This document shows, in pieces, positions 6,953-13,210 of a stretch of DNA of 17,529 nt; within the stretch, counting starts at the first letter, position 1, and every line of letters begins with the position of its first letter. The translations under genes were made by a program, and so were the position numbers. The notes under the pieces are model-generated. The model did no database searches, was not told the DNA's origin, and saw only the letters and a program-made list of their open reading frames with translations. Origin of the DNA: Mageeibacillus sp. UBA1193 (GTDB lineage Bacteria; Bacillota; Clostridia; Saccharofermentanales; Saccharofermentanaceae); the NCBI GenBank assembly GCA_002310155.1, contig DBYF01000076.1, positions 1 through 17,529 on the forward strand, given 5' to 3'.

Positions 6953-8130
6953 ACGATCTTCTCCTCAGGCAGCGTGTCATCAGACTCTGCCACAAGCTTT
7001 CCTTTCACAAATACTTTACGGACACGGTATGCGCTGTCGAGAACGACCAAATCAGCGTATTTCCCTACCTCGATCGTTCCGGTTTCATGATCGATGTGAA
7101 GGACCTTCGCAGGATTCAGTGTGCACGCTTTCAGCGCGGTACGAAGCGGCAGCCCCATCTTCAGAAGGTTCAGGAATTCCGTGTGGATATCCGTTGTAGA
7201 ACCCGCGAGTCTTCCGTTACCGAAATCTGTTCTTCCCGATGTAACGCGGACCGGAGTACCGCCCAAGTCATATTCACCATCCGGCATACCGGCTGCACGC
7301 ATTGCATCCGAAACCACAACTGCCCGGTCTTCACCCAGAGAAGCAAAAGCGATCTTCAGCACGGACGGATGTACATGCATCCCGTCGCAGATCAGTTCAC
7401 ATGTCACACCTCTGTCCTCAAGAAGTGCGCCTACACTTCCGGGTTCGTGATGAGAAAGCGGATTCATCGCGTTAAAGAGGTGCGTACCGTGGGAAAGCCC
7501 GGACGCGATCGCTTCCCTGCAGCAGTTATATGTCGATGCGGTATGCGCCGCGGAGAGCACATACCGGTCTTTCATTTTCGAAATAAAATCACAGGCTCCG
7601 GGGAGTTCCGGCGCAATATCGATGATCGAGATCAGATCCTGCGAAAAACCGGATAAGATCTCATCAATAAACTCAGTAGACGGATCTATAGCATAGTCTG
7701 TATTCTGCACACCGCACTTCTCTTTCGAAAGGAAAGGACCTTCCAGCCGGACACCGAGCACTCTTGCTCCCTGAGGCTCCTCTCTGCGGAAGTGATCAGC
7801 AGAAAGAAGCACACGGATGACATCCTCTTTGGGGATCATCATTGTCGTCGGACAGAATGAAGTAACGCCTTTACCAGCCAGATAAGAAGATATCTTCCGA
7901 AGGCTCTCGATATCACCATCAGACGTGTCCGCACCCATGGCACCGTGCACATGAAGATCGATAAATCCCGGTATCAGGATCATCCCTGTACAATCATATT
8001 CTTCTTCATCAGCAGGAACAGAAAGTATGTCTTTGGCGATCGCGGAGATCCTGCCGTTATCCACGGTCAGTGTCATATCCTTTAAAAGTGAAAAGGACGG
8101 ATCTACGATATCTACATGATTGAGCCGCAT
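6949..8130 (-). CDS. nagA: N-acetylglucosamine-6-phosphate deacetylase
   Basis: The enzyme removes acetate from GlcNAc-6-phosphate to give glucosamine-6-phosphate, in the cytoplasm, feeding recycled cell-wall or imported amino sugar to glycolysis or wall synthesis. The 393-residue length is normal. Motifs present: GFIDLHVHGAMGAD with H60 and H62, LEGPFLS with metal Glu E130, AAHT with H196, GTHLFNAMNPLSHHEPG with H217, CDGMHVHP (249-255), the catalytic Asp in VVSDAMRAAG (D274), and RLAGSTTDI (307-315). All key residues look intact. No nagB is adjacent; the co-transcribed partner is a Crp/Fnr regulator whose start overlaps the nagA stop. An AAGGA site lies about ten bases before the ATG. Confidence 0.95.
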   Translation of the reverse strand: MRLNHVDIVDPSFSLLKDMTLTVDNGRISAIAKDILSVPADEEEYDCTGMILIPGFIDLHVHGAMGADTSDGDIESLRKISSYLAGKGVTSFCPTTMMIPKEDVIRVLLSADHFRREEPQGARVLGVRLEGPFLSKEKCGVQNTDYAIDPSTEFIDEILSGFSQDLISIIDIAPELPGACDFISKMKDRYVLSAAHTASTYNCCREAIASGLSHGTHLFNAMNPLSHHEPGSVGALLEDRGVTCELICDGMHVHPSVLKIAFASLGEDRAVVVSDAMRAAGMPDGEYDLGGTPVRVTSGRTDFGNGRLAGSTTDIHTEFLNLLKMGLPLRTALKACTLNPAKVLHIDHETGTIEVGKYADLVVLDSAYRVRKVFVKGKLVAESDDTLPEEKIV

Positions 8131-8161
8131 AAGTAATAATCCTTCCGGACGGACATTCCCG

Positions 8162-8280
8162 TTCGTAAATATTTTACATCGAAAAGAACTAGTTCATCAA
8201 CACAGGTAAAAGTCGTCCGTACCATCGCAAACGTGGCATTTTTCTTTACGAAAAGGCACATTTTTCCGATTTTACGAAAA
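8162..8280. repeat. Three TTTACGAA words in the nagA/ilvE divergent region
   Basis: TTTACGAA occurs at 8245-8252 and 8271-8278 on the plus strand and inverted (TTCGTAAA) at 8162-8169. The two plus copies extend to TTTACGAAAA and sit in related longer units (8235-8254 and 8255-8280), each starting GGCA and containing TTTTTC. The start-to-start distance is 26 bases. They flank both promoters and look like regulator sites. Confidence 0.5.
8171..8200 (-). promoter_or_regulatory. Possible promoter of nagA and regulator
   Basis: Minus-strand TTGATG (8195-8200), an 18-base spacer and TAAAAT (8171-8176) make a fair sigma-A promoter with a leader of about 33 bases. One inverted TTTACGAA copy lies just downstream of the -10 and would overlap the transcription start. 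Confidence 0.45.
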
Positions 8281-8308
8281 ACCCTGCTCCATATCGTGTA
8301 AAAGGGAC

Positions 8309-8314
8309 TATAAT
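8309..8314 (+). promoter_or_regulatory. -10 element of ilvE
   Basis: A perfect TATAAT stands 39 bases before the ilvE start. No convincing -35 lies at the normal distance, which fits a promoter that needs an activator. The leader is too short for a T-box or leader-peptide attenuator. Confidence 0.55.
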
Positions 8315-8353
8315 CAAAGTCAGTAAATTATAAAGTTATGTAGGAGGATTATT

Positions 8354-9430
8354 ATGTTCCCAGAAATTACGGTTACTAAGACAACCTCACCAAGACAGAA
8401 ACCGCAGCCGGGTCAGCCGCTGCCGTTCGGACACATCTTCTCTGACCACATGTTCGTTATGGACTATGTAGAGGGTCAGGGCTGGATCAATCCGAGAATC
8501 GTTCCTTATGGTCCGTTCGAGATCGAGCCGTCCGCTATGGTATTCCACTATGGTCAGGCTGTATTCGAAGGCCTTAAGGCATATAAGTGCGAAGACGGTA
8601 CGATCAATCTCTTCCGTCCGGCTTGCAACTTCGAGCGTATGAATGACAGTAACGACCGTCTCGTTATCCCGAAGGTCGACGTAGACTTCTGCGTACATGC
8701 GATCAAGCAGCTCGTTGAGCTCGACAAGGACTGGATCCCGTCCGGTAAGGGCGAGTCCATGTACATCCGTCCGTTCGTAATCGCTACAGACCCGTACCTC
8801 GGCGTACGTCCTTCCAACACATACAAGTTCTTCGTACTGCTCTCACCTTCCGGTGCTTACTACGCACATGGTATCCAGCCGGTTAAGATCTACGTTGAAG
8901 ACAAGTACGTTCGTGCTGTACGTGGTGGTACAGGCTTCACCAAGTGCGCCGGTAACTACGGCTGCTCCCTGATCGCTCAGACCATCGCTCATGACTCCGG
9001 TTACGAGCAGGTACTCTGGCTCGACGGTGTTGAGCAGAAATACATCGAGGAAGTTGGCGCTATGAACATCATGTTCATCATCGACAACAAGCTCGTTACT
9101 CCTTCCCTGGCAGCTGGTTCTATCCTTCCGGGTATCACCAGAAGATCCTGCATCGAGATCGCTAAGGATATGGGTCTTGAAGTTGAAGAGAGAAAGATCT
9201 CCATCGACGAGGTCATCGAAGCAGGTAAGTCCGGCCGCATGCAGGAGTGCTTCGGCTGCGGTACCGCTGCAGTTGTTTCTCCGGTCGGTGAGCTCAAGTA
9301 TGAGGATACAGTCATCACCATCAACAACGGTGAGATCGGTCCGATCACACAGAAATTCTACGATACAATTACAGGTATTCAGAGCGGTAAAGTTGAAGAC
9401 AAATTCGGCTGGATCACAAAGGTCGACTGA
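8354..9430 (+). CDS. ilvE: Branched-chain amino acid aminotransferase
   Basis: A 358-residue class IV PLP aminotransferase of the longer BCAT type. It transfers the amino group between glutamate and the keto acids of leucine, isoleucine and valine. Visible motifs: MVFHYGQAVFEGLKAYK (62-78), LFRPACNFERM (86-96), the PLP lysine K197 in GGTGFTKCAGNYG, EEVGAMNIMF (232-241), SILPGITRRS (256-265) and the phosphate-binding CFGCGTAAVVSPVG (299-312). The last contains a C-x-x-C (C299, C302) placed differently from the redox CxxC of mammalian BCATs. Shine-Dalgarno TAGGAGG is strong (8341-8347). Codon use is highly biased, suggesting high expression. The gene stands alone between divergent nagA and two downstream hairpins; no other ilv or leu gene is near. 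Confidence 0.96.
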   Translation: MFPEITVTKTTSPRQKPQPGQPLPFGHIFSDHMFVMDYVEGQGWINPRIVPYGPFEIEPSAMVFHYGQAVFEGLKAYKCEDGTINLFRPACNFERMNDSNDRLVIPKVDVDFCVHAIKQLVELDKDWIPSGKGESMYIRPFVIATDPYLGVRPSNTYKFFVLLSPSGAYYAHGIQPVKIYVEDKYVRAVRGGTGFTKCAGNYGCSLIAQTIAHDSGYEQVLWLDGVEQKYIEEVGAMNIMFIIDNKLVTPSLAAGSILPGITRRSCIEIAKDMGLEVEERKISIDEVIEAGKSGRMQECFGCGTAAVVSPVGELKYEDTVITINNGEIGPITQKFYDTITGIQSGKVEDKFGWITKVD

Positions 9431-9441
9431 GCACTTCAAAA

Positions 9442-9465
9442 GTGACGGAAAACATCTTCCGTCAC
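9442..9465 (+). other. 9-bp hairpin just after ilvE
   Basis: GTGACGGAA and TTCCGTCAC form a perfect 9-bp stem with a six-base loop, 12 bases after the stop. No T-run follows, so it may protect the 3' end or pause polymerase ahead of the true terminator. Confidence 0.55.
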
Positions 9466-9482
9466 ACACAAAAACAAGCAAT

Positions 9483-9522
9483 AAAAATGAGCTGTTTCTT
9501 TTAAAGGAGCAGCTCATTTTTT
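9483..9522 (+). terminator. Intrinsic terminator of ilvE
   Basis: AAAAATGAGCTG (9483-9494) pairs with CAGCTCATTTTT (9510-9521), a 12-bp stem with a 15-base loop, ending in a T-run. Confidence 0.85.
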
Positions 9523-9551
9523 GCCTGGTATCACTACGTTTTTCCCCATAT

Positions 9552-9582
9552 ACAAAAATAACCATCTGAACAAATCAGATGG
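9552..9582 (-). terminator. Intrinsic terminator for the minus-strand RDD gene
   Basis: CCATCTGA (9562-9569) pairs with TCAGATGG (9575-9582) around a five-base loop. On the minus strand the stem is followed by TTATTTTTG. It lies 130 bases after the RDD stop codon. Confidence 0.7.
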
Positions 9583-9622
9583 CCATTCTTGTAGTTACAA
9601 AACACGGACAATCTTTCCGTCT

Positions 9623-9685
9623 TTCTGTGAAGATAATACCATGTATTCAGCAAAATAACAAGTGTCAAAAAAGAACTTCACAGAA
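9623..9685 (-). repeat. Widely spaced 10-bp inverted repeat in the RDD 3' untranslated region
   Basis: TTCTGTGAAG (9623-9632) and CTTCACAGAA (9676-9685) are perfect inverted copies separated by 43 bases. They would close a large stem in the RDD 3' untranslated region. A consensus -35-like TTGACA on the minus strand lies inside the loop (9663-9668), but the -10 at correct spacing is poor. Confidence 0.4.
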
Positions 9686-9712
9686 TTGTAAAACGGTTTC
9701 AATTTTGACGGA

Positions 9713-10282
9713 TCAGAAACTGAAAATCTTGAAGTCGGAAAGACCGAGACGGAAGTTCAGACCGAGTACTTTTCTGTATGTAGCAATGAAGAGAACGAGT
9801 AGTGCAATTCCTACAAGAACAGTAAGCACTCCGACGAACCGTGGCATTCTTGTCGAGTTGGTTACGTTGGTCTTCGCGATGCGGTCATGCCATGAACGGG
9901 AGTCCGGATCAGCAGAACCACTCAGGTAAGAGAACAGACCAAGAATAACCGTGAACAGGCAGATGATCTTAAAGAAGCTTCTGATGATGCAGTAGATCAT
10001 TGAGTTTCCCATATGGAAATCTACGTCACAGTTCATAGCCAGCTTACCGGGCGTCGTAGCGAAGAGACGGACAAGCAAAATGTCCAGTACAAAATAAGAA
10101 ACGATCAACACGATAAGAAGTTTGATCAGCTGGTCACGTGAGAGGATCGCTTCCTCCACTTCTGTATTGATCTCGGATCCTGAAAAGATCAGCATCGAGA
10201 TACCACCGGCAAATCCGAGAAATGTGATCAGATCTAAAAATACCGCAAGTAAACGGTCAACCATTGAAGCATTAGTATTCAT
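9713..10282 (-). CDS. RDD-family membrane protein
   Basis: A 189-residue membrane protein with four predicted helices (about 12-34, 53-75, 97-120, 148-169). It carries the RDD family signature: Arg and Asp in the first helix region (R10, D17), TTPGKLAM (76-83) and SWHDRIAKTNV (130-140). Most RDD proteins have three helices; the fourth C-terminal one is extra. Some RDD proteins are linked to ion or proton transport or osmotolerance, but the role is generally unknown and cannot be set here. A strong AGGGGGG site precedes the start. It lies 55 bases downstream of the small beta-sandwich gene but has its own good promoter. Confidence 0.88.
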   Translation of the reverse strand: MNTNASMVDRLLAVFLDLITFLGFAGGISMLIFSGSEINTEVEEAILSRDQLIKLLIVLIVSYFVLDILLVRLFATTPGKLAMNCDVDFHMGNSMIYCIIRSFFKIICLFTVILGLFSYLSGSADPDSRSWHDRIAKTNVTNSTRMPRFVGVLTVLVGIALLVLFIATYRKVLGLNFRLGLSDFKIFSF

Positions 10283-10307
10283 ATGTTACCCCCCTGTTTA
10301 TAAATCA

Positions 10308-10336
10308 AATATAGCACTCTGAAAAAAACGCGTCAA
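10308..10336 (-). promoter_or_regulatory. Strong promoter of the RDD gene
   Basis: Minus-strand TTGACG (10331-10336), a 17-base spacer and TATATT (10308-10313) closely match sigma-A consensus. The -35 begins directly after the stop codon of the upstream gene. The leader would be about 20 bases. Confidence 0.75.
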
Positions 10337-10337
10337 T

Positions 10338-10769
10338 TCAACGAGTGCCATAGTAAAAGAAACACTTAAGAACATCACCGGATTCCCATCGGAAATTCAG
10401 CGACTGGAATTCACCCGGTCGAAGCGGCGTATACTTGGCCTCATCATTGCAGTGAGTCGTCTCCACGTATTCCGGATCCTCGGGTATATCTTTCGAGAAG
10501 AACCCGAGAAGCTCTTTATCATTCAGTGAGATCTGTGCATTGACACAGTTCTCCGGGATCAGGACATCCAGACGGAAACGCGTCGGCTTATCCATCAGGA
10601 ACAGGAATCCCAGGACCTTTCTATCTTCTTTCGGTGAAGTAACACGCTGACTTACCGTGACCTCACTTCCATCCAGAGTAAAGTGATAATCCCGGTCGTC
10701 CAGTTCACTTACGACCAGTCCTGAAAACAGGTCACCCCGTATGATCTGTTCTTCTCCATTCTCCTGCAT
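10338..10769 (-). CDS. Small uncharacterised soluble protein, possible beta-sandwich
   Basis: A 143-residue protein with no signal peptide or membrane helix. I do not recognise a named family. The segment RLDVLIPENCVNAQISLNDKEL (67-88) and the ending LNFRWESGDVLKCFFYY recall the C-terminal beta-sandwich of GH127/DUF1680 glycosidases (RIPSW, vNG, RxWxxGD), here without any catalytic barrel. That similarity is weak and by eye. Its ATG begins one base after the stop of the M28-like lipoprotein gene (TGA-T-ATG), and its AAGGAG site lies within that gene, so the two are translationally coupled. This suggests that the two proteins work together, although one is probably outside the cell and the other inside. 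Confidence 0.7.
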   Translation of the reverse strand: MQENGEEQIIRGDLFSGLVVSELDDRDYHFTLDGSEVTVSQRVTSPKEDRKVLGFLFLMDKPTRFRLDVLIPENCVNAQISLNDKELLGFFSKDIPEDPEYVETTHCNDEAKYTPLRPGEFQSLNFRWESGDVLKCFFYYGTR

Positions 10770-10770
10770 A

Positions 10771-12009
10771 TCAGTCTCCTTTTTCCTCTTCTTTCTGTTT
10801 GCTTTCGGCTAAGGATGCCATCTTCTCTTCCTTCTTCTTCGGCGAGACAGTCGGCTCGAGGCGTTCGCCTTCCTTGTACTTTGAGATCGGAACACAGTCC
10901 TTCGATCCCTTCTCTACCGCTTTTATGGTAATGAAAGATACTACATTGATCCTGGTCTCCAGACGCTTTTCATCCAGCGCTTCCTTGAGGAGCTCCGAGG
11001 AATCCAGAGGAGTGTCCCTGACCGCGCCGTTATAGTCCTGAAGTGTTAGGTTCTTTGTCTCCTTCATATCCGCCAGCTTCGAGAAGTTATAATCCGATGA
11101 CTCGAAGAATACGACCGGAATATTCTGGTTGTCGAAGACAGTGTAATCCGAACGCACCTTGGTTACTTCACGGTATTCATCGTTGATGGTATCACCGTTC
11201 ACATCGAAGTTCAGAAGCGACATATTGTAGTAGAGATCCACTCCTGTCGTGGAGTAAAGGCTGTTCTCATATGCCACGTCATAAGCCTCGTAGAGCTTTC
11301 TTCTGAAAGAGTATTTATTTCCCTCTAAAAGAGAAGTCAGTCCTGCATGTGCATAGAGTTTATCACCGGCATAGATGCTCTCGATGCAGTACATACAGTC
11401 GATGCTCTTCTTCTCTTTCGCGGACAGTGACTGAATGAAAGTCTCCGCGCCGAGATAGTTGGATGACGACGCTCCGAAAGCAACGATGACCACATCATAT
11501 GCGTAGGACTTACCAAACATCTCCTTGGCGATCGTCATCAGTGCACCGACACCGCAGGCATTATTCTGGATACCATCGTACTTGGGATAATACGCTCTCT
11601 GGTCATAGGTGATCGGAGCATCGTAATGCGCGCCGATGACAACGGTCTTATGTGTCTCATTATATTCGCCGAAGGAATCACGCTGCATGAAACCTTCACC
11701 CGGGATACGTACGATATAGTTATACGATTCTTGTCCGTTTCCGGGGATCTTCTGGGCTTCAACTTCATAGCCAATGGTCTCAAGTTCGTTCTTGATCATC
11801 AGGCCCGCGCCCTGTTCTCCCGCGGAAAAAGCACTTCTATACGGGAATGTCTGCGCAAGTTCAAGTGAGAAATCAGCGCCGTACGATCCGTACTGGGCAG
11901 GCTTCTGCTTTTCTTTCTTCTTTCCGCATGAGGAGACAGCAACTGCCATCCAGACACTCATGAGAAGTGATATGATCCGAAGACCTTTCGTATGTGTTCT
12001 CTTATTCAT
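10771..12009 (-). CDS. M28-like lipoprotein with degenerate metal site
   Basis: A 412-residue lipoprotein. The start ATG at 12009 is chosen because AGGAGA precedes it by five bases and it gives a proper signal peptide: MNKRTHTK, a hydrophobic run, lipobox AVSSC with C28. The body has the M28 aminopeptidase fold order: VVIGAHYDAP (123-132, H128), then GIQNNACGVGALMTIAKEM where the family has GAxDNASG, then VAFGASSSNYLGAETF where it has the EE-x-G-x-x-GS motif, then SDYTVFDNQNIPVVFF where it has SDHxxF-x(3)-GIP. So N149, S181/S182 and Y289 appear to replace the bridging Asp, catalytic Glu and a His ligand. Activity as a peptidase is unlikely. The C-terminus is a charged Lys/Glu tail (386-412). 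It is in the middle of an operon, 25 bases after the AroB-like gene. Confidence 0.82.
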   Translation of the reverse strand: MNKRTHTKGLRIISLLMSVWMAVAVSSCGKKKEKQKPAQYGSYGADFSLELAQTFPYRSAFSAGEQGAGLMIKNELETIGYEVEAQKIPGNGQESYNYIVRIPGEGFMQRDSFGEYNETHKTVVIGAHYDAPITYDQRAYYPKYDGIQNNACGVGALMTIAKEMFGKSYAYDVVIVAFGASSSNYLGAETFIQSLSAKEKKSIDCMYCIESIYAGDKLYAHAGLTSLLEGNKYSFRRKLYEAYDVAYENSLYSTTGVDLYYNMSLLNFDVNGDTINDEYREVTKVRSDYTVFDNQNIPVVFFESSDYNFSKLADMKETKNLTLQDYNGAVRDTPLDSSELLKEALDEKRLETRINVVSFITIKAVEKGSKDCVPISKYKEGERLEPTVSPKKKEEKMASLAESKQKEEEKGD

Positions 12010-12034
12010 TCGTTCTCCTATATTACCGGTCACA

Positions 12035-13057
12035 TTAATCACAGATCACAGCGAGTTTTTCCGAGAAAAACAGCAGTGCTTCTGCCTGCGTCATGACCGT
12101 TCTTCGGATAGTACCGTTTCCGGATGCCGAGATCACGGGGACCTCGTCCTTATATACGGAGATATCCTTCATTATGCGTTTGATAAGTGAATCCTTCGAA
12201 ACACCTTCCAGTTTTCTCGGGAATCCGAGCATATCGTAAAGACGGAACAAAGGCTCTGAAGGATTCATAGCGGCGACCGCGAAAGCAAGCGCCTCACCTT
12301 CTGAATATCTCAGGAAACGGAAGTGCTCAAGGATCGCTTCCTTGATCTCCTTACCGAAATCAAAAGCCCGGGGTTCCATCTCGCGGATACGTGCCTTCGC
12401 AAGATAGCATTCATCAATGGTAATGAACATGTCAGCCTTATTCACCAGACGGTTCAGAAGCGTGATCTGATCGAGCATCGCGTATCTGATGATTTGGGCA
12501 TAACCGTTCTTCATGAAAGATTCCGGAACGGTCGGCAAGAAGTCGACATCCATGATAACGCTTACCGGGCAGCACTTCACGCTGATGCAGTCCTTATGGC
12601 TCATGTAATTGAGGTAGGTCGTATCCGCCTCAGCCGACTCGAGCATACCCATCAGGGTCGTCGGAACCAGACAGTAAGGAAGGCCTCCGAGGAAAGTGGC
12701 AGCGGCAAATGCTGTAACATCAAGGACACTTCCTCCGCCCCATCCGACGAGAAGATCATCAGGTGTAAAGGAAATATCCATCAACCTCTCAAAGACCTGC
12801 ATGACAACATCAAAGTTCTTCGAAGACTGACGTCCGTCGATCTGGATCACCGTCGGCTTCACACCGCGGGATTCCAATTCAGAGATAAACGTCATATGGT
12901 GAAGTCCGTTCACTTCCTTATCCGTAACGACTGCCACCTGCGGCACATGCTCACCTGAACGTTCACGGATAAGATCAAGAAGGCAGGAATAAGCTATACC
13001 GCGACCGCACTCGATCGGATATGAACAAAGACTCTCTACGCATTTTACGGTAGCCAT
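12035..13057 (-). CDS. AroB-fold (dehydroquinate synthase-like) protein lacking zinc ligands
   Basis: A 340-residue protein from ATG 13057, seven bases after GGAGAGGAG; upstream in-frame starts lack a site this good. The fold is recognisable: DDLLVGWGGGSVLDVTAFAAATFLGG (100-125) matches the NAD-binding GGGVVGDLAGFAAATYLRG, and YCLVPTTLMGMLES (128-141) matches VPTTLLAQVDS. The functional motifs are not kept. The phosphate-binding GGKTGVN reads ADTTYLN (144-150). AEVIKYG reads AQIIRYA (Q188, R191). LNLGHTFGHAIE reads FDFGKEIKEAIL (K236, E240). SHGEA reads SEGEA (E253). By this alignment all three zinc ligands (Glu, His, His) and an active-site Lys are gone. True AroB makes 3-dehydroquinate from DAHP. 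This is probably not shikimate synthesis, and no aro genes are nearby. It is the first gene of the operon. Confidence 0.8.
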   Translation of the reverse strand: MATVKCVESLCSYPIECGRGIAYSCLLDLIRERSGEHVPQVAVVTDKEVNGLHHMTFISELESRGVKPTVIQIDGRQSSKNFDVVMQVFERLMDISFTPDDLLVGWGGGSVLDVTAFAAATFLGGLPYCLVPTTLMGMLESAEADTTYLNYMSHKDCISVKCCPVSVIMDVDFLPTVPESFMKNGYAQIIRYAMLDQITLLNRLVNKADMFITIDECYLAKARIREMEPRAFDFGKEIKEAILEHFRFLRYSEGEALAFAVAAMNPSEPLFRLYDMLGFPRKLEGVSKDSLIKRIMKDISVYKDEVPVISASGNGTIRRTVMTQAEALLFFSEKLAVICD

Positions 13058-13100
13058 GAGCGCTCCTCTCCTTCTTTTCATGCTATTTACCCTTGATATG

Positions 13101-13130
13101 ATAACACTTTTGCGGATAACTTTGTACAAA
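13101..13130 (-). promoter_or_regulatory. Promoter and palindromic operator of the AroB-like operon
   Basis: Minus-strand TTGTAC (13124-13129), a 17-base spacer and TGTTAT (13101-13106) form a fair promoter. The -35 is embedded in a perfect 10-bp palindrome, TTTGTACAAA (13121-13130), with a second GTAC at 13134-13137. This suggests a dedicated repressor site. Confidence 0.5.
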
Positions 13131-13166
13131 AATGTACGACACGGGTGCTTTTACAGAAGAGATATG

Positions 13167-13175
13167 TGATAAAAT
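13167..13175 (+). promoter_or_regulatory. Extended -10 promoter of gltX
   Basis: TGA followed by TAAAAT (13170-13175) lies 36 bases before the gltX ATG. There is no clear -35 and no room for a T-box leader. Confidence 0.5.
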
Positions 13176-13210
13176 AGGTTGTTACAAATAATAAGAAGAG
13201 GTAGAGAAAC

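Noticed and set aside
8131..8353. T-box or leader-peptide attenuator before ilvE
   Set aside because: The -10 lies only about 40 bases before the start, and no T-box sequence or terminator stem is seen.
8843..9565. 240-codon minus-strand frame across ilvE
   Set aside because: It is antisense to a clear aminotransferase gene and reads through the ilvE terminator; it is a shadow.
12010..12042. Upstream start for the M28-like lipoprotein
   Set aside because: It would put eleven extra residues before the signal peptide and lacks a ribosome site, while ATG 12009 has AGGAGA at the right distance.
13058..13129. Upstream starts for the AroB-like protein
   Set aside because: They run into the promoter and add a basic, non-homologous stretch; ATG 13057 has the best ribosome site.
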